Below, one piece after another: positions 42,935 through 51,199 of a DNA stretch of 64,000 nucleotides. Both the position numbers and the translations under genes were made by a program. The stretch comes from Bacteroides faecium (GTDB lineage Bacteria > Bacteroidota > Bacteroidia > Bacteroidales > Bacteroidaceae), in NCBI RefSeq assembly GCF_012113595.1, contig NZ_CP050831.1:5890001-5954000 (forward strand), in the 5' to 3' direction. Positions within the stretch are counted from its first letter, which is position 1, and every line of letters begins with the position of its first letter. The notes under the pieces were generated by a model. The model searched no databases and had not been told where the DNA came from. It saw only the letters and a list, made by a program, of their open reading frames with translations.

Positions 42935-43054
42935 AGCTACCCAAGACACAGCCAATAACGCTTCCCGGTATAGCGGAGCCTCATGCAAAATAAAATCGTT
43001 CAAGTCGGTATCACCGCAATTGAACGATTCTTCTATTTTCTCCCATTCTTCCAT
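42935..43054 (-). pseudogene. N-terminal quarter of a GNAT acetyltransferase
   Basis: From the ATG at 43054 the frame reads MEEWEKIEESFNCGDTDLND then FILHEAPLYREALLAVSWV. FxCGDxDLNDFLxxEAPLYRxxLLAV is the standard start of the Bacteroides GNAT family whose C-terminus lies at 40633-40788. Family resemblance stops near residue 40; the frame continues into unrelated sequence until 42824. About 80-90 middle residues of the family, including the acetyl-CoA site, are missing. Confidence 0.75.
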
Positions 43055-43147
43055 CCGACTAATACGGAATTTCGGTTACCCGTTCAATCAGGTTCTGTTC
43101 AATCGGAGCGAGATACAAAGAAGTTCTAGGCATCGCCATTACAATCG

Positions 43148-43179
43148 AAAAAGCCCGGACTTTCACAAGCCCGGGTTTT
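43148..43179. terminator. GC-rich hairpin, likely terminator
   Basis: An AAAAGCCCGG arm pairs with a CCGGGTTTTC arm (one G-T pair) across a short loop, with a T-rich end on the plus strand. It lies just upstream of the broken acetyltransferase start. Confidence 0.55.
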
Positions 43180-43269
43180 CTGTATTCTCAGAACATCTTC
43201 TTATCTATAGGGAAATAAGGGACTAGCATATTAATTCTAGCGCAATACGGAAGATGCCCCGGGAATAAT

Positions 43270-43307
43270 AGGAAGATGTCTGTGGGAAATAAGGGAGACA
43301 TCTTCCT
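43270..43307. terminator. 12-bp hairpin downstream of the surface lipoprotein gene
   Basis: AGGAAGATGTCT (43270-43281) pairs perfectly with AGACATCTTCCT (43296-43307); the loop contains GGGAAATAAGGG. GGGAAATAAGGGA also occurs at 43210-43222. It lies about 215 bp after the stop of the minus-strand lipoprotein gene. The 43055-43521 spacer otherwise has no gene I can support. Confidence 0.55.
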
Positions 43308-43521
43308 GCTAAGTAGCAGGCACGAAAGATATACTTTCACAAGCATAAACTTTCTATCTGCGTACTTAGGGGAACTATCTTCATACAATAGCATGAAGAT
43401 AAGTTTATCAATTCAGACCTTATATCAGCCTGTTTTTTTGAAGCTATCTCCCACCCTTACCAGCCTAAGCTAGTAGAGGGGAGATGCTTGTATTATAAAG
43501 AAATATTCTCAATTCATGAGT

Positions 43522-46500
43522 TTATTTCTTAGCAGTACCTTTCGGATACGTAATACTCATTCTTGTAGTTCCGTTCGTTATTGCCTGTCCCCAAGAAGAA
43601 GCGGCTTTAATTTCAATGACTACCTGAATCGGTGCATCAAGAGATGTCTCCAAATTATTATAAGTACTATTCAGCTTAATATCCTTAACTGCATCTTCAG
43701 TCAATACACCATCGATATAACCAGTCTTATCGAAATATTTTTCAAAATCAGCACGGTTACTACCTTCATCAACCACTGTATATGTCACGTTCAATCCATA
43801 AACACCTAAAGCATCGGCTGCAGAGTTAATGCCATCTCCGAAATCTTGAGCAAGCTCTGGCCACATTTCTTTCTTTCTTGAGTCATTCCATGTGAAATTT
43901 GCCAACAAGTTTGTAGTTTCAGCCAAATTCCCCTTTATAATGTTAATGTCCTCATCTTCAGTAGGAGCCTGCAAATCGCCTGTCATATCAGGAGCAATAA
44001 GCTCAACTGTTCCAACGGTGGCAATTTCATCTTCCGGTTTAGCTTCATCTCCACAGTACAACACAAATTTTACAGTCACCTCATCAGTGTTGGACTTGTT
44101 ATTGGTGAATGTATATATTTCACTATTTTCTCCTGAAATTGCAACAGTACCAACCTCATTACCAGTTTTCTTACCTGCTGTAAGTACAGTCTTAAGTTCA
44201 ACATTACCTGCTTTAGCTTCGGCTATAAGGTTATCCCATTCTGATTTCACAAACAATATTCCCAGATTTCTAGTTAAAGTAACTGCAAGAGGATTACCAC
44301 CAACCGCAGAAATCATTGGTAATACAGAACGACCATCCCAAACTGCTTTTTCTGCATTCAAAGCTTTGAATTCCGGTTTGTTCACTGTTACACTAACTAG
44401 TACTTTTATTACCAAAGTGTTTCCAAAGTCAAATGTAATGTATGGAACAGCAGTACCAGAGAATTCACCTTGAACAGTTACTACCACATCGTCGTTATTC
44501 ACTTCAACATCCACTTTACCATCAGCTTCATGTTTCACAGAACCACTGGCTTCAGCTATCGCTGAACTTACGTCAGAAAGCTTTTTATATTTTTCTCCAG
44601 TAGCTTTATTGATTTCATCCAAAATAGCTTTAATTGCAGCCGCTTGAAGATTATATGTTTTCTCTCCGGTATTCCATATCTGTTTATTATCCAGGGTAAC
44701 TGTCGTTTCAGCACCGCGTGATTTAACAGTTACAGTTTCAGCAGTTCCTGCATATGAAGCAGTTTTATTTCCTACTGTCATTGTTACAGTCGGAGTTACT
44801 GTACATACATCCTCCAATGCACTTTCAGCAGTCTTTTTCAAAAGACCATCCTTTAGAGTAAAGTGTTCTTTATTAGCACCATCTAATGCGAATGTAACAT
44901 TAAAAAGATCAGTCGGGATATTCATGCCACTCAATGATGTTGCTGTTTTCTCATTCTTGCCATCTTTGTCACTCAATGTCACTGAATAATATTCCGAACC
45001 ATCATTTTCACTAGTAGCAGCAGTAAAGAATGACAATCCATTCACATTATCATCATACATCACATCACCACGTCCTGTAGTCGCATTAGAATAAGTAACA
45101 TTTTTCACATAACTTTTGCCTATGATGGCAGCAAAGTAATCAGAAGTGATTTCAGTCAGTTTTGTTGTTTCATCATTACCGGTCACGTACAAAGCGATAG
45201 CATAACTTTCTGAAGCAGAACCAATATTCAAAGTCACTTCAATTACACCTTCTTCATATTCAGTTTCCGATCCCGATTTTTTAACCTTTGATACTCCGGT
45301 AACTTCAAATGGTGCACCAACACTACGACTTTTCACGATATGTTTGTCTGTTGTGATAGTGTATTTACTATTCTCCGCTACCAATGCATCAACGGCAGTA
45401 GCCGGAGAAACACGGAATCTTACTTTAGTTTCTACTTCATTGGAAATCAGCACACTGCCAATAGTTTCTTTCTGACCTTCAGCATTAGCAGCAGTAGAAG
45501 CATCATCAGTTGTATAATAAGATATGAATTCAACCTTTCTCACCAAGCCGTTTTCGTCATATTCTTGCGGAAGGAAAACAAGGCTCTTAAGCATATCTTT
45601 TACTGCGCCAGTAAGAGTTTCTACCTTTGTTCCGATTTCTTTTATGCTAGAATCATAAGAGGCGAAGGTTGCTTTCAGATGGTCATCAATCTCCTTATTC
45701 AAGTCTGCTGATTTCAGATATACAGATAAATCTGAAGTTTTTGCACACTTAGCTAATTCATCTTTCACATCTGTTATACCATTCAAAGCATTATAACAGT
45801 CATTTGCCTTCTGAATAGTATTATTATTCGGATCCGATAAATTTTTGACTAGTACTTCAAGAACATCTTTCTTGTAGTCCATCAACGTCTTAATATCCAC
45901 AAATATGTCCTTATATTCTTGACTTTGGCTATCAACAAATGTACTTATCTGTTGTGTAAGCTTTTCCATATCTTCATTGTATGAATCAATACTCAGATAA
46001 GTTGTTCCCAGTTCAGTCAAAATAGTTGTTCTGAATGCTCCGTCTACGTACGTTTTCACAGCATCGACTTTATTAGTTACTTGATCTGACGTCAAATAAT
46101 CAAGCATTTTAGTATCTACATAGTCCTTTGCAGTTTGCAGATATTCATCCAACTGGTCCATTGTAGCGAAATTGGCACTAGCATCTTCCAGATTCTTAAT
46201 TCTAGTCTTTATGCCTTCCAATTCAGCAATTTGAAGTTCCAGCTTAGCAATTCTTTCTCCGCTTGCCTTATCAAGTTCCAACATTTTCTGCTCAAGTTCT
46301 GCCAATTTCAAAGCATTCTCATCTGCTTTTCCATCAGCTGTACCCAGCTTTTCTTCCAAGGCGTCGATTTCAGCTTGCAGTTGGTCTTTTGCTACTTTTA
46401 CTGCATCAGCGATGGATTTGTCTACTTTACCAATAGCTTCCTCCAGTTTTGTGTTCAATGCAGCAACATCTTCACTTGAAGCTTTGCCCTCTAACGCTGT

Positions 46501-46773
46501 TTGCAATTTCTGAACTGCTGCTTTCAGTTCTTCTAGCGCAGTTTTGTCTGCTTTGCCCGCTATTGCATCCAGTTGAGATTGTAAATCAGCCACTGCACTA
46601 CTAATAGCAGTTTTCATAGCTTCCGTTGTTACATCAGCCCCTTTTTTGTTGATGGTGTCAATCTGCTCTTGCAGCCCTTTCACATCATCATCATAGTCCT
46701 TACAACCTACGTAGGTGACAGTAGAAAGCGCCAAAGCTCCGAAGAACATCACTTTTACAAATTTTCTTTTCAT
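43522..46773 (-). CDS. Large phase-variable coiled-coil surface lipoprotein (Osp/S-layer-like)
   Basis: This 1083-residue protein has a lipoprotein signal with the acylated C24 in TYVGC, followed by KDYDDD, the acidic motif that sends Bacteroides lipoproteins to the cell surface. Residues 30-400 are long coiled coils (repeats such as KADKTALEELKAAVQKLQ, KASSEDVAALNTKLEEAI, KADENALKLAELEQKM). The rest is beta-rich, T/S/V-rich and probably Ig-like. Composition and layout match the phase-variable outer-surface and S-layer proteins described in B. fragilis and B. thetaiotaomicron. Its upstream region is an invertible promoter that now faces away from it. Base composition is more A/T-rich than neighbours. 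Confidence 0.85.
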   Translation of the reverse strand: MKRKFVKVMFFGALALSTVTYVGCKDYDDDVKGLQEQIDTINKKGADVTTEAMKTAISSAVADLQSQLDAIAGKADKTALEELKAAVQKLQTALEGKASSEDVAALNTKLEEAIGKVDKSIADAVKVAKDQLQAEIDALEEKLGTADGKADENALKLAELEQKMLELDKASGERIAKLELQIAELEGIKTRIKNLEDASANFATMDQLDEYLQTAKDYVDTKMLDYLTSDQVTNKVDAVKTYVDGAFRTTILTELGTTYLSIDSYNEDMEKLTQQISTFVDSQSQEYKDIFVDIKTLMDYKKDVLEVLVKNLSDPNNNTIQKANDCYNALNGITDVKDELAKCAKTSDLSVYLKSADLNKEIDDHLKATFASYDSSIKEIGTKVETLTGAVKDMLKSLVFLPQEYDENGLVRKVEFISYYTTDDASTAANAEGQKETIGSVLISNEVETKVRFRVSPATAVDALVAENSKYTITTDKHIVKSRSVGAPFEVTGVSKVKKSGSETEYEEGVIEVTLNIGSASESYAIALYVTGNDETTKLTEITSDYFAAIIGKSYVKNVTYSNATTGRGDVMYDDNVNGLSFFTAATSENDGSEYYSVTLSDKDGKNEKTATSLSGMNIPTDLFNVTFALDGANKEHFTLKDGLLKKTAESALEDVCTVTPTVTMTVGNKTASYAGTAETVTVKSRGAETTVTLDNKQIWNTGEKTYNLQAAAIKAILDEINKATGEKYKKLSDVSSAIAEASGSVKHEADGKVDVEVNNDDVVVTVQGEFSGTAVPYITFDFGNTLVIKVLVSVTVNKPEFKALNAEKAVWDGRSVLPMISAVGGNPLAVTLTRNLGILFVKSEWDNLIAEAKAGNVELKTVLTAGKKTGNEVGTVAISGENSEIYTFTNNKSNTDEVTVKFVLYCGDEAKPEDEIATVGTVELIAPDMTGDLQAPTEDEDINIIKGNLAETTNLLANFTWNDSRKKEMWPELAQDFGDGINSAADALGVYGLNVTYTVVDEGSNRADFEKYFDKTGYIDGVLTEDAVKDIKLNSTYNNLETSLDAPIQVVIEIKAASSWGQAITNGTTRMSITYPKGTAKK

Positions 46774-46836
46774 AACTACTTAAAAATTACATTAATAATA
46801 TATTATTAAACACTAAGTTTCAATAACAGACTGCCC

Positions 46837-46856
46837 GTTACTTCGTAGGTAACGGG
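46837..46856 (+). repeat. Left inverted repeat of the invertible promoter (IRL)
   Basis: GTTACTTCGTAGGTAACGGG, whose core GTTAC-N7-GTAAC fits a tyrosine-recombinase site with a 7-nt crossover region. It lies 64 bp upstream of the surface lipoprotein ATG. Confidence 0.92.
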
Positions 46857-47071
46857 AAAACCTTTGTTCCTGCTCTTTCAGAGTAGTCAGTACGGAAAAA
46901 TAAGACAATATGCGATTAGAAATTTTACCCCTGCTTCTGACAAGCGGCAGAGGGGAGGGAAACCTTTTACAATATTTAGAAGTTAACAAAGCCCTAATAC
47001 AAAGAATCCACGTGTTTTGTCTGTCCCAGTTCCGCTTTTGAGTAGATTATTGGAAAAAATGTACGATTTAG

Positions 47072-47103
47072 TTTGGTTGTTTTAAGAAATATGCTCATAT
47101 TTG
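47072..47103 (+). promoter_or_regulatory. Promoter inside the invertible segment (TTTG-N20-CATATTTG)
   Basis: TTTG (47072-47075) and CATATTTG (47096-47103; one mismatch to TAnnTTTG) are 20 nt apart. It currently points right, antisense into the 3' end of the recombinase gene. Confidence 0.75.
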
Positions 47104-47117
47104 CACCGAAATACAAA

Positions 47118-47137
47118 CCCGTTACCTACGAAGTAAC
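47118..47137 (-). repeat. Right inverted repeat of the invertible promoter (IRR)
   Basis: CCCGTTACCTACGAAGTAAC is the exact complement of the left repeat. It ends 7 bp before the recombinase stop codon, so the switch and the recombinase are physically tied. Confidence 0.92.
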
Positions 47138-47144
47138 AGTCTAT

Positions 47145-48089
47145 CTATGAAGCTATTATCCAACCAACTGACCGCTTCACAAAATCAAGGATTTGTTTAT
47201 TTGCTTCATCAATTTTCCGATTTCTGAACGGTTTCAGATATGTCTCCGTCACGGTAATGGACGAATGTCCCATCGCTTCGGAGATGATTCCCGGGTGTAT
47301 CTCGCAATAATAGGCAGTGGTAGCCCAGGTGTGGCGGGCGGTGTATGAACTCAATTTGCCTTCAAGTCCGAGTAGCTGCCCGAGCAGTTCCAGTTGGTGG
47401 TTGAAGTTGCGCAGTGCTAACTGGTATTCGCGATATGCTTCCTTTGTCCCCTCTCCGCTATGGAGAATCGGGAAGAGATAGGGGGATGCGGCATCACGGC
47501 TCTTGTTTTTCTCTAATAGCGACATGGCTTCCGGCGTCAGCGTCACGGACAGGGGGCGTCCCGTCTTACGCCGGCGGTAGGTGATGACGTCTCCCTGCAA
47601 ATCGGACTTGCGCAAGTATGCCAAATCGACAAAAGGCAACCCGCGGAGCAAAAACATAAGGATGAAACATTCTTGCGCGCGTCTCATGGCAGCGGTAGCG
47701 TTCGCGGGAGCCGGGCGGGCAAACATCTTCTTCATGTCCCCGTCGTCCAACGCACGGCGGCGGTCGGCACGCGTGCCTGTATAGACCGCACTGAAAAGGC
47801 GCGGCACATAGGGCGCCTTCTGTTGGTCTACGGCACGGTTGATGACGGCACGCAACGTACGCATATAGGTAGACACCGTATTCCAACTGCATCCACGCCC
47901 GCGAAGGCTGTTCTCGAAACATTTCAGCCAACCGGGAGTCACCGCCCGAAACGGCAGGCAGTCTTTCCGCAGAAAGGCCACAACCACATTCAACGTACTC
48001 TTATACACATGAGCAGTGCCCAGCTTGCCACTGTCTTCCAGTCCTTGGGACACTTGTCTCATAAACGAAATCAAATTTTCTTTCTTCAT
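47145..48089 (-). CDS. Tyrosine site-specific recombinase (promoter invertase)
   Basis: This 314-residue protein has an N-terminal SAM-like DNA-binding domain (about 1-100) and a catalytic domain. Catalytic residues are R149 (LLRGLPFVDLAYLRKSDL), K175 (RRRKTGR), R252 in YTARHTWAT with Y249 in place of the usual histidine, H275 (AMGHSSI) and nucleophile Y284 (TETYLKPF). Related B. fragilis enzymes act on nearby inverted repeats to switch outer-surface protein genes. Its gene directly borders the invertible segment and is transcribed towards it. Confidence 0.92.
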   Translation of the reverse strand: MKKENLISFMRQVSQGLEDSGKLGTAHVYKSTLNVVVAFLRKDCLPFRAVTPGWLKCFENSLRGRGCSWNTVSTYMRTLRAVINRAVDQQKAPYVPRLFSAVYTGTRADRRRALDDGDMKKMFARPAPANATAAMRRAQECFILMFLLRGLPFVDLAYLRKSDLQGDVITYRRRKTGRPLSVTLTPEAMSLLEKNKSRDAASPYLFPILHSGEGTKEAYREYQLALRNFNHQLELLGQLLGLEGKLSSYTARHTWATTAYYCEIHPGIISEAMGHSSITVTETYLKPFRNRKIDEANKQILDFVKRSVGWIIAS

Positions 48090-48145
48090 AAAAAAAATCT
48101 TAATTATTAATATTTACATTTATAAAAGCTTACTTTCAGTAACTA

Positions 48146-48153
48146 CAAAAATA
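48146..48153 (-). promoter_or_regulatory. Possible -7 element for the recombinase gene
   Basis: The minus strand reads TATTTTTG, 57 bp upstream of the ATG at 48089. No -33 TTTG is found at the right distance. Confidence 0.4.
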
Positions 48154-48222
48154 CGAATATTAAATTTTACATACATAAAAACAGTCAAATAAAAAGTCAT
48201 AACTTTAAGTTTATCCTTAGAA

Positions 48223-48240
48223 TATATTTGCTTACATTTG
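48223..48240 (+). promoter_or_regulatory. Two adjacent -7 elements for the DUF4248 gene
   Basis: TATATTTG (48223-48230) and TACATTTG (48233-48240) both match TAnnTTTG. A small hairpin, AGGG with CCCT, lies in the leader at 48250-48266. Only one of the two is likely to be used. Confidence 0.5.
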
Positions 48241-48294
48241 CGCAATTTTCAGGGTCAAAAGCCCTATTTCGTTTAATTTAAAATTTTAAGAATC

Positions 48295-48600
48295 ATGAAA
48301 ACTCATGAATCAGCCAACGACGGCAACAGTATTAACGGTTTCAAACATTTCTCTGACTTAGCGGTAGAGTATTTTCCGGATTTGTCCACTCCCAGTTCGG
48401 CCAGCAGAAAATTGCGCAACTGTATCAGAACCCACAAAGAACTGGCTGCCCGAATGACAGAAGCAGGCTACACAAAGAAAACAAACAACGTCAGTCCGAA
48501 GATGCAACTCATCCTCATCGAATTTCTGGGGACACCCGTCATCAAGATACCGCCAACTAACGAAACTGCAATCGAAAGTGTAAACGCAGACAAGAAATAA
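48295..48600 (+). CDS. DUF4248-type small protein
   Basis: This 101-residue protein contains FKHFSDLAVEYFPDLSTPSSASRKLRNCIRTH, the signature block of DUF4248, followed by KNNVSPKMQLILIEFLG in outline. The fold may be helical and bind nucleic acid, but no function is known to me. Proteins of this family often stand at the head of small phage-like cassettes in Bacteroides, as here. The next gene on the same strand starts about 420 bp later. Confidence 0.75.
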   Translation: MKTHESANDGNSINGFKHFSDLAVEYFPDLSTPSSASRKLRNCIRTHKELAARMTEAGYTKKTNNVSPKMQLILIEFLGTPVIKIPPTNETAIESVNADKK

Positions 48601-48657
48601 AGGGAAAATCGAACTATATATTTTTAAATATATATTTTATTATTTATTGTTTATAAT

Positions 48658-48756
48658 GTGTTACGTCAAGCGTTACGGGTACTTTTTCTTTACACATATA
48701 AAATCCAATAACACAGCAACTTACACAAAGAAAAAGGTGTTACGCTAAGCGTTACG
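48658..48756 (+). repeat. Direct repeat GTGTTACGnnAAGCGTTACG, two copies
   Basis: GTGTTACGTCAAGCGTTACG (48658-48677) and GTGTTACGCTAAGCGTTACG (48737-48756) differ at two positions and are 79 bp apart. Each contains two CGTTACG-like halves. They could be operator or recombinase sites. The region 48601-49020 contains no gene. Confidence 0.65.
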
Positions 48757-48780
48757 CACAAGTGTCCGTTTTTCCGCCCT

Positions 48781-48864
48781 CAAACAGAGCCTCTGATTCA
48801 CCCGAACGCAGGCTCCGTTCACTCCAAACAGACGCTCCGTTTCCCCCCAACGGAGCGTCTGTTT
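48781..48864. repeat. 22-bp-phased array of the CAGACGCTCCG word, four copies, ending in a strong hairpin
   Basis: Related palindromic words are centred at 48790, 48812, 48834 and about 48856, 22 bp apart. The last two form a perfect 16-bp stem (AAACAGACGCTCCGTT at 48826-48841 with 48849-48864) with a C-rich 7-nt loop. It may also act as a terminator for the DUF4248 transcript. Confidence 0.85.
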
Positions 48865-49020
48865 CATTTCGTATCCAATGAACCGCATTCCGGGATGAAA
48901 AAGTTTTTTTTTAACTCTGTTCTCCACCCGTCAACTCCCGCGAACCGTGCTGAACATGGCTTATTGCATGCTCATGAAAACTAGTGTATATTTACCGAAA
49001 ATTTTAAAAACACTCGACTT

Positions 49021-49638
49021 ATGAAGAAATTTAATTTCCAGTCCATGACGGCGCGCGGGTTCCTGATTATCCCCAAATCTTTGTTGCAACAGCAGATTGA
49101 CAACGGGCATAGTTGCGAAGGGGATACAGAGGCACTCTTAATCATGCTTATGAAGGTCAACTATTCGGAGACGCAATATACCGGATATCAAAATAAGGAA
49201 TTCGTGTGCCGGCGGGGCGAAAGCATGCACAGCTACCGCGACTGGAGCCGGATTTTCAACTGGAGTATCTGCCGGACTTTCCGCCTGATTCACGACCTGG
49301 CCACCGCAGGAGTGATTGAAATCATCCCGCATGAGGACAAGTCCTTGCATATCCGCGTGGTGGAATATGACAAATGGGTGGGGAATCCTGAAGCGATGAA
49401 GAAGAAGAAAGCCGTCAACGAGAAGTTCGCCTACTTCTGGGACGAGTATCACGCCATTACGCAACTTCCCAAAGAGAACATAGCCAAAGTGCAGCGCGAA
49501 TGGAAAAAGCTCAGCGCCAAAGAGCAGCAACTCGCTATCGACAAAATCGAGGAATATTATTTCCATCAGACAAATTCCAAATATGTCCTGCATGCAGGCA
49601 GTTACTTATCTAATAAAGCGTTTCTTAATGAATACTGA
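49021..49638 (+). CDS. Putative replication-type protein with winged-helix-like region
   Basis: This 205-residue protein begins MKKFNFQSMTARGFLIIPKS and continues with a region (FVCRRGESMHSYRDWSRIFNWSICRTFRLIHDLATAGVIEII) that reads like a winged helix, as in phage replication initiators of the DnaD/DUF4373 kind. The C-terminal part (about 135-205) is helical and ends HAGSYLSNKAFLNEY, like a DnaD-type tail. Its stop overlaps the DnaB start, so they are translationally coupled. The replication role is an inference from this neighbour. Confidence 0.6.
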   Translation: MKKFNFQSMTARGFLIIPKSLLQQQIDNGHSCEGDTEALLIMLMKVNYSETQYTGYQNKEFVCRRGESMHSYRDWSRIFNWSICRTFRLIHDLATAGVIEIIPHEDKSLHIRVVEYDKWVGNPEAMKKKKAVNEKFAYFWDEYHAITQLPKENIAKVQREWKKLSAKEQQLAIDKIEEYYFHQTNSKYVLHAGSYLSNKAFLNEY

Positions 49639-51007
49639 GAACCGGGTTTCGCCACAAGCGCCCGAAGTGGAAGAGGCTATCATAGGCGCCTGCCTTATCG
49701 AGCAGGATGCCTTACCGCTGATAGCGGGGAAGTTACGCCCGGAGATGTTTTACGTGACGCGTCACCAGTTGATTTTCAGCGCTTTGCTCGCCATGCACCA
49801 GGCGGGCACGAAGATTGATATTCTCACCGTGAAAGAGGAGCTTGCCCGCCGGGGAAAGCTTGAGGATGCGGGCGGCCCCTACGGCATCACGCAGTTGAGC
49901 AGTAAGGTGGCCAGTTCCGCACATATCGAGTATCATGCGCAGATAGTGCACGAGAAGTTTCTGCGGCGGGAGATGATTCTGGGGTTGAACAAGTTACTCG
50001 CCTGCTCGCTGGACGAAACCATAGACATCGGTGACACGCTGGTGGACGCGCACAATCTGCTCGACCGTCTGGAAGGGGAATCCGGACACCATAGCAATAT
50101 GCGCGACATGGATACGCTGATGGCGGCTGCCATGACGGAAGCTGAGGGGCGTATCGCCCGGAGCGTGGATGGCGTGACGGGGATTCCTACGGGGCTGACG
50201 GATTTGGACCGCATGACGTCGGGGCTACAGAACGGTGAACTGGTGGTTATCGCCGCGCGTCCCGGTGTGGGAAAGACGGGATTCGCGCTGCACCTGGCAC
50301 GAAACGCGGCAATGGCGGGGTATGCCGTAGCTGTCTACAGTCTTGAGATGCAGGGCGAAAGGTTGGCAGACCGGTGGCTGACGGGGGCGAGCAATGTCAG
50401 TGCCGGTCATTGGCGCGGGGGAACGGTGAGCGCGCAGGAGATGGCGGAAGCGCGCGCCGTGGCTGCCGGACTGGCGCGGTTGCCGATTCATGTGGATGAC
50501 AGTACGGTGGTCAGTATGGAGCATGTGCGTTCCAGCGCACGGTTGCTGCAAAGCCGGAATGAGTGCGGCATGATTATCATCGATTATCTGCAACTTTGCG
50601 ACATGAGCAGCGGGCAGAGTAACCGAAACCGCGAGCAGGAAGTGGCACAGGCTGCGCGGAAGGCGAAGTTGCTCGCCAAGGAACTGAATGTGCCGGTGGT
50701 GTTACTGAGCCAGTTGAACCGTTTGTCGGAAGGGCAGATAGACAGGCGGCCGGAACTGAGCCAGCTCCGCGAAAGCGGTGCCATCGAGCAGGATGCGGAT
50801 ATGGTGATGTTGCTGTATCGCCCGGCGTTGGCACGGGTCACTACGGATAGGGAAAGCGGATATCCGACCAAAGACCTGGGTGTGGCCATCATCGCCAAGC
50901 AACGCAACGGGGAGACGGGAAACGCTTATTTCAGCCATAATCCGGAAATGACGAAGATTACGGATTATGTTCCGCCATTGGAATATCTTCAGAAACATGC
51001 CAGATAA
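49628..51007 (+). CDS. DnaB-like replicative helicase (accessory copy)
   Basis: From the ATG at 49628 the protein is 459 residues. The N-terminal domain (about 8-110; PEVEEAIIGACLIEQDALPLI) and the RecA-like ATPase domain are both present. Walker A is AARPGVGKTGFAL (near residue 213), Walker B is MIIIDYLQL, and the DnaB-type LLSQLNR and RRPELSQLRESGAIEQDADMVMLLYRP motifs follow. It starts inside the end of the previous gene. Base composition is clearly more G/C-rich than the chromosome around it, which suggests transfer. It is not the housekeeping dnaB context (no rplI nearby). Confidence 0.9.
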   Translation: MNTENRVSPQAPEVEEAIIGACLIEQDALPLIAGKLRPEMFYVTRHQLIFSALLAMHQAGTKIDILTVKEELARRGKLEDAGGPYGITQLSSKVASSAHIEYHAQIVHEKFLRREMILGLNKLLACSLDETIDIGDTLVDAHNLLDRLEGESGHHSNMRDMDTLMAAAMTEAEGRIARSVDGVTGIPTGLTDLDRMTSGLQNGELVVIAARPGVGKTGFALHLARNAAMAGYAVAVYSLEMQGERLADRWLTGASNVSAGHWRGGTVSAQEMAEARAVAAGLARLPIHVDDSTVVSMEHVRSSARLLQSRNECGMIIIDYLQLCDMSSGQSNRNREQEVAQAARKAKLLAKELNVPVVLLSQLNRLSEGQIDRRPELSQLRESGAIEQDADMVMLLYRPALARVTTDRESGYPTKDLGVAIIAKQRNGETGNAYFSHNPEMTKITDYVPPLEYLQKHAR

Positions 51008-51113
51008 GGATGGGGAAAGTGGTTGTTTTTGCGGTTTATTTTTCATTACATTATAGATTTGTTTTCGGGGGTTCAAAACGGTTGTTTTTTGCTTGGAAAT
51101 ATTTTATAAAATA

Positions 51114-51145
51114 CTTGACTTTCCTTTCGTAGTTTTGTATCTTTG
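51114..51145 (+). promoter_or_regulatory. Bacteroides promoter (CTTG-N20-TATCTTTG) for the HU-like gene
   Basis: CTTG (51114-51117) and TATCTTTG (51138-51145) are 20 nt apart, 55 bp upstream of the ATG at 51200. So the HU-like gene can be transcribed apart from the helicase gene. Confidence 0.7.
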
Positions 51146-51199
51146 TATAGTCGGAATGACAGAAAATAATTATTACTTAAACCTTAACTTTTTCAAATT

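Larger units (their letters stand above)
46837..47137. other. 301-bp invertible promoter segment, OFF orientation
   Basis: The segment is bounded by perfect 20-bp inverted repeats (46837-46856 and 47118-47137). It holds one good promoter, at 47072-47103, reading rightward away from the surface protein gene. Inversion would put the -7 element near 46871 and the start about 90 nt before the ATG at 46773. I find no promoter of similar quality pointing left. The adjacent tyrosine recombinase is the likely invertase. Confidence 0.85.

Noticed and set aside
40789..43054. A conventional insertion sequence or prophage between the acetyltransferase halves
   Set aside because: No transposase, integrase or terminal inverted repeats are present; only the AAA/PD-(D/E)XK gene, a fragment of a relative, and a 13-bp direct repeat.
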